In this document: positions 25,244 through 34,900 of the stretch, piece by piece
How positions within the stretch are numbered: the first letter of the stretch is position 1
How the letters are laid out: every line of letters begins with the position of its first letter
NCBI RefSeq assembly: GCF_035918015.1
Contig: NZ_CP109132.1
Span: 3,286,001-3,350,000 of the forward strand
Length of the DNA: 64,000 bases
Reading direction: 5' to 3'
Source: Streptomyces sp. NBC_01754
GTDB lineage: Bacteria; Actinomycetota; Actinomycetes; Streptomycetales; Streptomycetaceae
Made by a program: the position numbers and the translations under genes
Notes under the pieces: generated by a model
Seen by the model: the letters and a program-made list of their open reading frames with translations, nothing else
Told to the model about the DNA's origin: nothing
Database searches by the model: none

Positions 25244-27108
25244 GAAGCCGTCGAGTTCGGTCCGCCGTCGCCGATGGACCGGGACAGAGCGTCGAGTCCG
25301 TAGCGCTTTTCGATGTCGAAGGATTCCCCGTAGTGGTGCTCCTCCAACAGCGGAAGGATCTTGGTCCGCCAGGCCCGCTGCAGGCCGCCTTCTCGGTGTA
25401 CCGCCTTCTTCATCAGATAGGAGGGGCCGATGCGGAAGTCAGGTTCTTCGATCCGGGAGTTGAGCGCGTCCAGTAGGTCCGCCGGCCGGCCTTCGAACCC
25501 CTCCCGATCGAGCCAGCGCCGCAGAAGGCCACTGGTGGGCTCGGAGCGGGGTGACAGCTCGACGAAGGCGAAACGCCTGCGCATCGCCGCGTCCACCAGG
25601 GCGATCGATCGGTCGGCGGTGTTCATCGTGCCGATCACAAAGAGGTTAGGCGGTAGGGCGAAGTCGTCACCGGAGTAGGTGAGCCGCACCGACTTGTTGC
25701 GGTACTCCAGGAGGAAGTACAGCTCGCCGAAGACCTTGGCCAGATTGGCCCGGTTGATCTCGTCGATGATAAGGAAGTGCGGGATATGTCGGTTGCCCTC
25801 GCGGGAGGCCAGGTCGGCCAGCTCGCGCAGTGGGCCGGCGGTGAGGCGAAAAGCGACTTCCCTTGTCTCCGGATCCTCACGAGGGCGGAACCCCTCGAAG
25901 AAGTCTTCGTAGGCGTAGGAGGGGTGGAACTGGACAAGCTTCACCTGCTCGGGCCCGCCACCGAGGTATGCGGCCAGCTTGAGGGCCATGTACGTCTTGC
26001 CGGTGCCGGGTGGGCCGTAGAGGATCAACTGTCTTTCGTCCCATAGCAGGTCGCGGGTTTCCCGCAGCCAAGCCACGTCGTGGACCAGCAGTTCGTCGGC
26101 CAGGTCATGATCCGGTACAGGCAGCTCCAGCTCGCGGCGGGCGGTGAGGGCGGGTGTCGTACCGCTGGGGTCCCGCTCTATCACCTGCGCCTCGTCAGCC
26201 AGCTCCTCGTCGGACAAGCCGAGCCCCTCGATGAGCGGCTGGACCGCGGTGAGGTCCACGACGTCGTGCTGGACGGAAAGGCGCTGCTGGATCTCCTCGG
26301 GCAGCACGTCGTACGGGTGGCCAGTGCTCTGCCACTCAACGGGCCGCCGCAGGTTGGACCGGCCGCTGTCGGAGGCGGTCTGCTCGGCCGGTCCGGTGAT
26401 CTCACCGACGTAGAACCGTCCGCCCGAGAGGGTGCACACCGTGTCACCGGGCTTCATCCGGGACAGGAACGCGTGGAGCTCTTCGACAAGTTCGAGCTTC
26501 TGGTTGTACGTGGCGGTGGTGCCCCAGTCCTCCTCGACGACCGTACGCAGGCGCTCCTTGCTAGTGCCCTGGCCGATCCCCTGGCGCAGGCGGGGGGCAG
26601 CGAGAGAGACCCGTTCCTCGGGAAGCCACAGCTTCTGGACGAGGTCTGCACCGGACACGTTGGAACCCCGGACGAGCCACGCCCTGGGAGGGCCCGACCA
26701 GACCCCCTCCATGAAGTCCGAGAGCGGTGCTCCCGCGTCTGTCTTCCAGTCGACCCAGCCGTTCCGCGGCGCCCCGACCAGCACACCCGCGGCAAAGGAC
26801 GGGGATCCGCAGTCGACGTCCCGGGCCAGCTCCAGCCACCCCGGCCAGCGCGTGGACGAGAGCAGCACGCCCGTCTCCTTCATCAACGCCCGCACCCTGG
26901 TCGTAGCGGAGAAGTGCTTGGCGAAGGACGGCATCTCACGGTCCCGGGCGGGCGAACCTGCCAGGATGCGGAACTTGCGGCTGCCGTTGGTCCCGACCTC
27001 GTCCAGCAACACTCCTCGTGCTCGGTCGACTCCGCTCGCACCGGGCAGCCGCAGCAGAAACTGCGGTGGATCCTCCACCTCGGCGGCCTCGACGTCGGCC
27101 CTGGTCAT
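25240..27108 (-). CDS. mcrB: McrB-like AAA+ GTPase subunit
   Basis: The 622-residue protein starts at ATG 27108; the frame extends further upstream without family-like content. Residues 1 to about 330 are a target-recognition region. It includes a segment near 250-285 (FLSRMKPGDTVCTLSGGRFYVGEITG) that resembles EVE/PUA-type modified-base readers. The AAA+ domain has Walker A GPPGTGKTYMALKLA (about 362-376), Walker B FLIIDEINRANLAKVFGEL (about 440-458) and the McrB signature IGTMNTADRSIALVD. A type IV restriction enzyme with McrC is the expected role. The promoter carries the shared TTRRC-N3-GYYAA box and faces a small gene of unknown function. Confidence 0.9.
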   Translation of the reverse strand: MTRADVEAAEVEDPPQFLLRLPGASGVDRARGVLLDEVGTNGSRKFRILAGSPARDREMPSFAKHFSATTRVRALMKETGVLLSSTRWPGWLELARDVDCGSPSFAAGVLVGAPRNGWVDWKTDAGAPLSDFMEGVWSGPPRAWLVRGSNVSGADLVQKLWLPEERVSLAAPRLRQGIGQGTSKERLRTVVEEDWGTTATYNQKLELVEELHAFLSRMKPGDTVCTLSGGRFYVGEITGPAEQTASDSGRSNLRRPVEWQSTGHPYDVLPEEIQQRLSVQHDVVDLTAVQPLIEGLGLSDEELADEAQVIERDPSGTTPALTARRELELPVPDHDLADELLVHDVAWLRETRDLLWDERQLILYGPPGTGKTYMALKLAAYLGGGPEQVKLVQFHPSYAYEDFFEGFRPREDPETREVAFRLTAGPLRELADLASREGNRHIPHFLIIDEINRANLAKVFGELYFLLEYRNKSVRLTYSGDDFALPPNLFVIGTMNTADRSIALVDAAMRRRFAFVELSPRSEPTSGLLRRWLDREGFEGRPADLLDALNSRIEEPDFRIGPSYLMKKAVHREGGLQRAWRTKILPLLEEHHYGESFDIEKRYGLDALSRSIGDGGPNSTAS

Positions 27109-27167
27109 GTCCGGTCCCGAATTCCCGACAGCACAGGCATGGTTACCTTTCTCAAAAACCGTATTTA

Positions 27168-27180
27168 TCAACGTAGTTAA
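27168..27180. promoter_or_regulatory. Shared defence-island operator, copy 2 (TCAAC-GTA-GTTAA)
   Basis: Lies in the divergent region between McrB (start 60 bases to the left) and the gene at 27245 (64 bases to the right). One half-site base differs from the consensus TTRRC. Confidence 0.55.
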
Positions 27181-27244
27181 GCGCATATGCTCTCGCGACG
27201 GGAGCGCGGGACGTGTTTCCCACGGGCGGAGGGACACGGTCGCC

Positions 27245-27850
27245 ATGACCATCATGGATCAGCTCACACTGTGGCGGGACGGCATTACGTCGAAGGGCAA
27301 CGCCGCCACATGTTCCGGTGAACACTGCGGGGGCGTGGCGAACGTATGGCGAGTCCAACTCGCCGGCCGCCCCGGCTTGACCATCCACGACACGCGGTGG
27401 GAGAACGGCGAGCGCGATCTCGTCCTGTACCAGCCTTCCGTCGTGCCAGAGATGCCTGCTCCGCTGTCCAACCTGCACGGCCGACGGCGTGCTGGCGTCC
27501 AGGAATCCGGGCTGCGGGAAGGGGAGCTACGGATGATGGGATGGGTAGCCGTCCCCGGCGTCCGCCCGAGCGTCAAGAAGACCTTCACCACCCTCAACTT
27601 CGCCGAAGTATGCGGACTCGGCGACCTGCGTGCTCTGACCGCTCGCGCTGGCGTGGCGCTCGGCCTCGCCTTCGAGCGGGAGGACCCGCCGCTCATCGAT
27701 CTGGACGAGCCGCAGGACACGGATTCCGTTCAGCACGCTCTCTTCTTCCCGAATGACGACGACGAGGCGCCAGTCCTATTCTTCCTGCTCAGTCGGGTCG
27801 CGCCGACGCTGCGCCACATCGGCTGGCTGCCGGATCTCGTCCGGTTGTAG
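27245..27850 (+). CDS. Hypothetical protein divergent from McrBC
   Basis: The 201-residue protein starts at ATG 27245, after GGAGGGA. I recognize no domain. It looks beta-rich and soluble. It contains two cysteines close to a histidine (TCSGEHCGGV, about 20-29) and a conserved-looking core (MMGWVAVPGVRPSVKKTFTT, then LNFAEVCGLGDLRALTARAG). It shares an intergenic operator with mcrBC. Each of the leftward defence operons here has such a rightward partner, so it could be a regulator, an immunity or modulating protein, or a sensor. Confidence 0.7.
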   Translation: MTIMDQLTLWRDGITSKGNAATCSGEHCGGVANVWRVQLAGRPGLTIHDTRWENGERDLVLYQPSVVPEMPAPLSNLHGRRRAGVQESGLREGELRMMGWVAVPGVRPSVKKTFTTLNFAEVCGLGDLRALTARAGVALGLAFEREDPPLIDLDEPQDTDSVQHALFFPNDDDEAPVLFFLLSRVAPTLRHIGWLPDLVRL

Positions 27851-27879
27851 CAGCCCTCGACGTGTACGGCAGCCGACGT

Positions 27880-28428
27880 TCACGGACCGCCGACGACCGG
27901 AGGAGCGGCCCGCAGTCCAGGCGGAGGGCCGGGCGTCGGCGCCGGGCGGGTCGCGCGCCGCCCCTGCGCCCAGGGCGCGGCAGAGGTCGCGGGCGGTGCC
28001 ACCGTCCGGTCGGCCGCGGTTCCCGGGGGCGCGATGACCATGGCGGCCGTGGCGACGGCGCCCATGTCAAGTGCGTCCAGCAGGGTGTTCACCTCCAGGA
28101 GTCGGCCCTGGATCTCGGCGGGGCTGGGCGGCAGCTCATGCGTGCGGTGATGGCAGGCGCCGCTGAGTGCTGACCAGGTGAGGTACCAGCGCCGGGCGGT
28201 ACCCCGATTGGTGTACGCCTCCAGGCACAGGATGCGGTGCTTCTCGGTACGCGTCATACCAGGGGCCACTCCGTGCCAGAAGTCGCCCAGGCTCTGTTCA
28301 AGAGCGAGGCGCAGCAGCATGGCGGCGGCACGGGCCCGCACCCCGGAGCCGAGCGACCCCATCGTGTCCGCAGGAGGCCGCAGAAGGGCCTGGGCGGCCG
28401 AGACGAGTTCCCGAGCGTTGTCCGTCAT
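27880..28428 (-). CDS. Small helical partner of the Rad50-like ATPase
   Basis: The 182-residue protein starts at ATG 28428, overlapping the ATPase gene stop (ATGA). Residues 1-130 are predicted helices (RARAAAMLLRLALEQSLGDF, then YLTWSALSGACHHRTHELPP, PAEIQGRLLEVNTLLDAL). The rest is a Pro/Ala/Arg-rich tail. A short helical subunit coupled to an SMC-like ATPase resembles the LmuB-LmuC pair of Lamassu systems, but I cannot assign it to that family by eye and no LmuA-type effector is adjacent. It converges with the 27245 gene. Confidence 0.65.
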   Translation of the reverse strand: MTDNARELVSAAQALLRPPADTMGSLGSGVRARAAAMLLRLALEQSLGDFWHGVAPGMTRTEKHRILCLEAYTNRGTARRWYLTWSALSGACHHRTHELPPSPAEIQGRLLEVNTLLDALDMGAVATAAMVIAPPGTAADRTVAPPATSAAPWAQGRRATRPAPTPGPPPGLRAAPPVVGGP

Positions 28429-30851
28429 CGGGCACCGCCCTGCGGCACGACGATCGTCCGGTCGCGCCGGATCGCCCCGGCCAGCCGCTCCGTCCGCGTA
28501 ACAAGCTGCTTGCGGTCGTCCACGGTCGGCAGCCCGGGGTGGGAGCCCGCATTGAGCTCGTTGATCAGCGCCCATCCTCCGGCGTGCAGCCGCTCCACGG
28601 CCACCTCCGGCCTCCCAGAGGAGTCACCGAGCAGGGCGAGGGCCACATACTCCTTGGTCCGCACCAGCGGGGAGATGCGCTCCTCAACCTTCGCCAGGCC
28701 AAGGCGACGGCCGCGCTCGTCCCGCAGGGTGCGACGCGCGGTCTCCGTGCAGGCGATTTCCAAGGCGAATCGGCACAGTGCCGGGATGACCCGGTCGGCG
28801 ACGCTCTGCGGCAGGCGCGGGTCGAGGGAGACGGCGCGGGCCTCCTTGAAAGCCTGCTGAACGGGGTCACTCCGTTTGTCAACGGTGACGACCGAGTCGG
28901 CCTCGCGGGCGATGTGAAGGATCGTCGCCTCGATACCGAGGTGGGAGATAGCCTGCTCCAGTCGGGTGTCGTGCGTGAAGACGACGACCTGTCGATGGCG
29001 GGCACACTCGCTCAGCACCGTGGCCAGCCCCTCCACCTTCTGGGTGTCCATCGACTGCACCGGGTCGTCGATGACGAGGAAGCCGAACGGGCTGTCGTCG
29101 TGCGTCGCCCGCGGGATGAACAGCGACAGGGCGAGCGAGTGGAGTTCGCCCTGGCTCATCACGCTGTACGCAGGCGCCTCCTGGTCGTCCACGGAGACGT
29201 CGAGCTGCACGCTCCCCTGCCGGGCCGTGCCCTTCAGGGTGATGTCACCGAGCGACACACTGCTGCTTTCGCAGAGCTTCTTCCACACGTCCTGCGACTG
29301 CTTGACGAACTTCGCCATCCGCTCACCCCTGAGCTCGTTCGTCAGCGTCTTGAACCAGGCGCGGGCCGTCTCCGCCTCCTTACGCCGATGGGTCGCTTCT
29401 GCGGCCTCCTCCACCGCAACGAGCCACTCGGCGAGCCGCACGGCCGCGGGCCGCCATGCGGTGTCGCGGTCGGTGAGCCTGCGGGCGGCCTCCTCGCCGA
29501 CCTGCCTGCACGCCTGGCTCAGCATGGGCGCGACGCGCTCGACCCGGTTCGCCAGCTCGACGGGGTCGGTCAGACTTCGGCAGAGAGCCCACTCGCGCCA
29601 CAGGCCCGCCAGTTCCGAATCCTCGGCCTGCAGCAGATCGGGGACTGGCTGGACCAGGTCGTGGACAGCACGCCGGGCGCCGCCAAACGTCCGGTGTACC
29701 GCTTCGGCCCCGGCCGCCTCCGCCTGGAGCCGCTCAATCTCGGCCCGCGTCGCCTCCGCCCAGGCCCGGTCCAGGCGTTCCTCAGCACCACATACCGGGC
29801 AGTCCGCGCTCCCGGAGCGGCGGCGGTGTTCGAGTGCGTTCTCCAAAAGGCCGGCCAGCCGCCGCGCCTCCTCGGCGTTGGAGTGCCGTACGTCCTCGAC
29901 AGCGGCAACCGCCTCCCTCAGACGCGCCAGCGCCCCCGCGACCTCCTCTTCGTCCGGGCCGGACAGGGTGGCGAGTGCCCGGAGGCGACTGTCGGCGCTC
30001 CCGTCGGTGACCGCGTCCCGATCGAGCAGGGCCCGCACAGCGTCAACGTCGGGGGTACGTCCACCAAGCGCGCGAGCGGCCTCGACGGCGCGCTGGTCAT
30101 CGAGCCCGCTCAGGGCCTCCGTCACCGCGCTCCTCAGGTCGCGAGGCCGGACCTCCACGCCCTTGCATGCCTTGACACGGGCGGCCAGACGGTCGTCGAT
30201 CTCGCCCAGCTGGCCGAGCCCGATGAATTTGGCGATCTTGTTGTGCAGGTCGCTGAGCGTCCCGTCCACCATTGATCCCAGCTCGCTGTACGGCAGGAAC
30301 GGCCGGTAGAGGGAGAGCATCGAGGCGTCGACGCACTCATCGAGCTTCTGCTCCGCGCCGTCCGCCCGCAGCACCGTCGTGCTCGCCTCGTGCACCTTCT
30401 CGCCGTACCAGGTCCGACGCACGGTGACCGGGGCGCTGATGTCGTCCAACGTGACCTTGAGGGAGACCTGCGGCACCGAGGACGCGTGCAGGTTGCGCCA
30501 GCCCTCCTTCCACACCGCCGTGCGGGACTTGCCGTTGCTGCCGTCCCAACGGGCGTTGAAACCCGTCAGCGCCATCTCGGCAGCCTCAGCGAAGCTCGAC
30601 TTCCCGGTGCCGTTGCGGCCCGCGACCACGGTCAGTCCAGGGCCATGCGGAAGGTCGAGCGTGGTCTCGGCGCCGACGCCCCGCCAGCCCGCCGCCGTAA
30701 TGGAGTGCAGGTACACAGGGCCGGCACGCCCAATCTTCTCCGGGGGCGGCTCGGGAAGCATGCTGCGCAACAGGTCGGCTGCCCCCGGCGCCAGATCCGA
30801 CGTGCGGAGACGGTCGTTGAGCAGCTGAGACAGAGGGATGTCGTCGGTCAT
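28425..30851 (-). CDS. Rad50/SMC-like ATPase with zinc-hook motif
   Basis: The 808-residue protein has Walker A VVAGRNGTGKSSFAEAAEMA at about 78-90. A coiled-coil arm follows with a CPVCGAE hook near 349-355, where only one CxxC is needed per chain for a zinc-mediated dimer. The ABC signature YSVMSQGELHSLALSLF is near 562-578, and Walker B FLVIDDPVQSMD with an H-loop (VVVFTHDTRL) is near 587-625. The last 170 residues form a helical domain (CRFALEIACTETARRTL; LNAGSHPG) seen in several defence-associated RecF/SMC-like ATPases. It probably senses or clamps DNA ends. A small gene is coupled downstream, and the promoter carries the shared operator. Confidence 0.85.
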   Translation of the reverse strand: MTDDIPLSQLLNDRLRTSDLAPGAADLLRSMLPEPPPEKIGRAGPVYLHSITAAGWRGVGAETTLDLPHGPGLTVVAGRNGTGKSSFAEAAEMALTGFNARWDGSNGKSRTAVWKEGWRNLHASSVPQVSLKVTLDDISAPVTVRRTWYGEKVHEASTTVLRADGAEQKLDECVDASMLSLYRPFLPYSELGSMVDGTLSDLHNKIAKFIGLGQLGEIDDRLAARVKACKGVEVRPRDLRSAVTEALSGLDDQRAVEAARALGGRTPDVDAVRALLDRDAVTDGSADSRLRALATLSGPDEEEVAGALARLREAVAAVEDVRHSNAEEARRLAGLLENALEHRRRSGSADCPVCGAEERLDRAWAEATRAEIERLQAEAAGAEAVHRTFGGARRAVHDLVQPVPDLLQAEDSELAGLWREWALCRSLTDPVELANRVERVAPMLSQACRQVGEEAARRLTDRDTAWRPAAVRLAEWLVAVEEAAEATHRRKEAETARAWFKTLTNELRGERMAKFVKQSQDVWKKLCESSSVSLGDITLKGTARQGSVQLDVSVDDQEAPAYSVMSQGELHSLALSLFIPRATHDDSPFGFLVIDDPVQSMDTQKVEGLATVLSECARHRQVVVFTHDTRLEQAISHLGIEATILHIAREADSVVTVDKRSDPVQQAFKEARAVSLDPRLPQSVADRVIPALCRFALEIACTETARRTLRDERGRRLGLAKVEERISPLVRTKEYVALALLGDSSGRPEVAVERLHAGGWALINELNAGSHPGLPTVDDRKQLVTRTERLAGAIRRDRTIVVPQGGAR

Positions 30852-30929
30852 AGGGGTGCTCCTTGCACGGTCAAGCGGGGGCGCGACGAGAGCGCCGCAC
30901 GTTCACGACGAGATCATGCACGACGCGCG

Positions 30930-30942
30930 TTGGCGTTGTCAA
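30930..30942. promoter_or_regulatory. Shared defence-island operator, copy 3 (TTGGC-GTT-GTCAA)
   Basis: The exact reverse complement of copy 1, with 17 identical bases (30927-30943). It is 79 bases from the ATPase start on the minus strand and about 130 bases before the rightward gene. On the minus strand TTGACA could be a -35, with CATGAT 18 bases on. Confidence 0.65.
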
Positions 30943-31069
30943 CAGAGTTCCATGGAGACGTTAAGTCGAAAACGTGTACGGTGTCTTCGTGTGCGCAGGG
31001 TTGCAGGTCCGCCCGAGGACCGGTGGCTATAACGCGAGCCAAGCGACCTACGACAAGAGAGGCCACAAA

Positions 31070-31816
31070 GTGCAGCTGACCGGACCGAGCGGGACGGACG
31101 ACCTCACCGACGACGCGCGGCAGGGCGATCAGGAAGAGTTGGAGCCCGATCCGCTCGAAACGGCACGCACTCATGTGCGCGCTCTGCTCCACCACACCCG
31201 CATACTGGCTGGCGAGCCCGGTGACGTCCTGGATCTCGCGCTGAGGGCGGCACAGCGCGCCTTCGACGAGATCGGCGCGTGCAATACGCAGCTCGATACG
31301 GCTTCCGAGCGAGGGAAGGCGCTTGCGCGGGAAATCGAGGACCGTCTCAGCGAGCAGGACCCCGCCGCCGTACCGGCCCTCCTGAACGAACTTGGCTGCC
31401 TGGCCGCCAAGGTGGCGGCCTCCGAGGCGGGACGGCAAGTCGTGCTGCGCATCCTGGGCACAGCCGAGGAGCCGGGGACGGAAGACCAGCGGACACCGCC
31501 AAACAGCCGCGATCGCGTGCCCAAGTTGACGACCGCCGGCCTCCCCCGAGTCCCCTCCCTGTATGACGCCGAACAGCCTGGCTACAGCACGTTGGCCGAC
31601 ATGATGACCGCACAGGAGAAGGCCGCCGCCCAGCGCGCCGAGGCCCACGACCGACGCTCAGCAATCGTCACCACGCACATGGTGGAGCTCGTGATGCACA
31701 TGGCCGATGTCTCGTTCTCCGACCCGACGCTGAACGAGGAAGCTCTCGCGGAGGTGCGGAGCGCCTACGCTCTCTGGCTCGAATGTGCCGATGAACGACG
31801 GCGAGACGACAGCTGA
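31070..31816 (+). CDS. Hypothetical helical protein divergent from the Rad50-like gene
   Basis: The 248-residue protein starts at GTG 31070, with GAGAGG seven bases upstream; the frame is open back to 30974 but that part overlaps the promoter. It is strongly acidic at the N-terminus and helical throughout (PLETARTHVRALLHHTRILA; ALREIEDRL region; EKAAAQRAEAHDRRSAIVTT), with no membrane span and no recognizable catalytic motif. A promoter-like TACGGT lies just upstream at about 30977. It resembles the 45801 gene in composition and placement, being rightward, helical, acidic and opposite a defence operon. The function is unknown. Confidence 0.68.
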   Translation: MQLTGPSGTDDLTDDARQGDQEELEPDPLETARTHVRALLHHTRILAGEPGDVLDLALRAAQRAFDEIGACNTQLDTASERGKALAREIEDRLSEQDPAAVPALLNELGCLAAKVAASEAGRQVVLRILGTAEEPGTEDQRTPPNSRDRVPKLTTAGLPRVPSLYDAEQPGYSTLADMMTAQEKAAAQRAEAHDRRSAIVTTHMVELVMHMADVSFSDPTLNEEALAEVRSAYALWLECADERRRDDS

Positions 31817-31933
31817 TCCATCGGCCGCCGTCCTCGACGACGCATGTGCGGGAGTGCCTACCTCACAGAGACCCACGAGGCTCTGCGCACGTTTATCAGG
31901 ACATCAAGGCGGGCAAGGCCGACCACCTGCTGT

Positions 31934-31967
31934 AGCGGTCCGGGTCTGCTTCCCGACCCGGACCGCT
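31934..31967. terminator. Bidirectional hairpin terminator
   Basis: A perfect 13-bp stem (left arm starts AGCGGTCC, right arm ends GGACCGCT) with an 8-base loop lies between the converging 31070 gene and the large methylase gene. Confidence 0.8.
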
Positions 31968-31971
31968 CACG

Positions 31972-34900
31972 TCACACGGCTTTGGGCTCGGCGGGGTGAC
32001 GCGGACCATGGCCCGGCGGCGGGGTCAGCGTGGAGGTGTAGTTCTCGCCGTCCACGAGCGGGGTGGTGAGGCTGACGCCGGCAGCGGCCATGCGGTCGTA
32101 CTCGGCGAGGACGAGATCCTTGGTGCGGTAGTGGCCGTACTTGGCGATCTCGTTGTTCTTCAGCCCGCCGGTTTCCGACTGGAAGGACTCCAAGATGTAG
32201 TCCGCGTCATTACGGCTGACTCCGTAGAGGTGCAGGAAGTAGGCATCCAATTCCGCGCGGATTTGGGCACGGCGGGCCTCATCCCAACGGAATGGAAGCT
32301 CCGTGTCCCCGAGGTCACGGGCGAGCGGAGCCATATCCTCGGTCGTGAATACGAGCTCCCGGGTACGATCGGCAAGAAACGTTGCGTGCGGCTCCATGTC
32401 GCCTGGGCGCGGTACTGGAAGCTGCTTCCACGTCATGAGCGCCATATGGATACCGCCGATTTTCTGGCGGCTTACAAAGTCGAAGACGAGGGAGCTCTGT
32501 GCAGCTACCAGAGCAGTCGTGAGCTCAGGAGACGTGCGTGGCATCATCAGAGGGTAGGTGTGCCCCACCGCGCCAATCGGCAACACGGCAGCGATGGCTG
32601 TGCGTTCATCGGTGGTGCGGCACACGTCCCGCCACCCACAGAGCCATTTACGCTCCCAGCCAAGGTCCTTGAGCCGGGTGCCGACACCAGGGACCTCGAC
32701 CTCTTTGCCCTTCCGGACAGTCGGAATGAGTCCTTCGTCTGCAATCCAATACCGGGGCATGGCTACTGCTGCAGCGTCCTGCTTCTCAGCAAGACTGAGA
32801 CGCCGACGGTCTTCGTTGCCCGTGCCGTAGTAGCTGTTCCAACGGTGGTCGAAGTGGTGGGCCATCTTGCCCTCGTACAAAGGCAACATCCGATCGCCTT
32901 CCCGCGTGAACACATTTCCGCGGAGCTCCCAGCCATCCCGCTCCAGCTCCTCGCGCGTACGGAAGAGGTCGGAATCGTCGGTCATATCGAAGAGCCGCTT
33001 AAAGAAGATCCCCCACGGATTTCCCTTCTGCTCGGTGTCGTTCCACAGCACCGGGATACGGCGATAGATCTCCGCCGTAAGATCCGCGTCCCGCCGCGTC
33101 CGGAAAATCGGCAGCGTCCCCGTGTTGGGGTTGATGAGCGCGATCTCCTCCGGGCTGAGCGCGAACCCCCGGTCCGCGTCATCCAGGTCCGACGGATCCT
33201 CCAGAAAGAAGGCGAAGCGGGCTGCGGGCTCCCGTAGCTCACTGCCGGCCAGGGAGAGGAGGCAGAACTTGTAGCTGGCGTGCACCCCCACGAAGAGCGG
33301 CTTGCGGTTCTCGAAGTCGTACAACGCTGCCACCGCGCCCCGCCGGGTGAAGTCGCTGAACAGGTACTGCGCACCCGCGCCGGTCGCAATTGCTGTAGGA
33401 AGAATGCAACCGAAGCGGCTCCTGGGTGCGGCGATCGTCGCGAAGCGCTCCGCGAACAACTGGTCAGTCTGCAGGGAGTTGACCCCCTTGATCGTCAGAC
33501 CCTTCCCACACAGCGGAAACGCCCCCGAGCCCCCCGCGAACAGGAACGTCGACTTCACCATCCGTCGCGCCTGCCGGTACCGCCTCCCCGCCTCAGGGTT
33601 CCCGGCCTCCTCGTTCTCGGCCTCCCACTCCGTGATCCGCGTACGCCGCGCCGTACCCGCGATCGCCGCGATCGACGGCTCGACCACGCTGAAGTACTTC
33701 TTGTCCTCGAAGTCGACCTTGTCCCACGGGGGATTGCCCACCACACAAGAGAAGCCGCCCGACCACCCCGTCGCCGGGTCCACCGCGTCACCCGCTTTGA
33801 CCTGCTCAGGGACCGTGAAGACCTCCGGAAACTCAAGGTGCCAGTGGAAGAAGCGGTAGAGGTCTCGCATGTCGTCGATCTCGTCGTGGGTCGCCTTCGA
33901 AGCCGTCTGGGCCTCCGGGTCCCGCAGAGCCTGGAACACCTCGTGGGTGACGGGGGCCGGGGCGTCCTTAGTCTTGCGCCACATGAACGCGGCACACCAG
34001 GCATCGGCGATGTGCCGAGCGTGGACGTACTCCTTCTTCTCCCTCCAGTCCTCGTACGCCGCCTGCTGGGCGTGCACCTCGCGCAGATTGCCGGAAGGGG
34101 CCGCGATGATCCGGCGGAGGCCGGAGGCAAACGCGGTGTTGGAAACCTTCGTCTCCACGACTACCTCGAACAGACCGCTCTGACCCTTGCGCTCCTGGTC
34201 GTTCTGCTTCTCCAGGAACCTGGCGTACTTCTCGTCGTCCCCCTCGACCGCCTTGAACGCCTTGTTCGGGATGCCATCGAGCATCAGCGCGGGCGTTGTG
34301 CCCACCAGGCCGTTCCCGTGCTTGATGTGCGCGTCCAGGAAGCCCAGCGCCTTCCCCGGCTCCAGGGCCTCCAGCCACAGCGAGACCTTGGCCAGCTCGA
34401 CCGCCATGGGATTGAGGTCCACGCCGTACACGCAGTGGGCGACAACCTCGTGCAGGGCGCTGCGTACGGCGACGGGGGGCGGCTCCGGGTTACTCTCCCG
34501 TACGGCCGCCACCCGCTTGGCGATGCGGCGGGCCGCAGCGACGAGGAAATGGCCTGAACCGCAAGCAGGGTCGCAGACGGTCAGCGACAACAGCTCGCGA
34601 ACGATGGTCTCCTTCGGGTCCGGCTCCCCTGCCGCCGTGGCGGCCTGCTCTCCGCGCTTCTGGGCGTCGTCTATCACCGGGTCGAGGGTGGAATCGAGCA
34701 GGGTCTCGATGAGCGAGGCGGGGGTGTAGTAGGAGCCGGTCTTCTTGCGGTCGTTGCCGAGCCGGTTGACCAGTTCGAAGGAGCGCTCGGTGGCGCTGTG
34801 CTTTGGGACCAGCTCCAGCAGGGACTCGTAGATGGAGCCGAGTTCCTCCGAGCCCATGTTGCGGTAGTCCACCGGTCGCCAGCGCGCGGTCTTCTCGTCG

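Noticed and set aside
27880..30851. Complete Lamassu system
   Set aside because: SMC-like and small genes are present, but no LmuA effector gene lies next to them.
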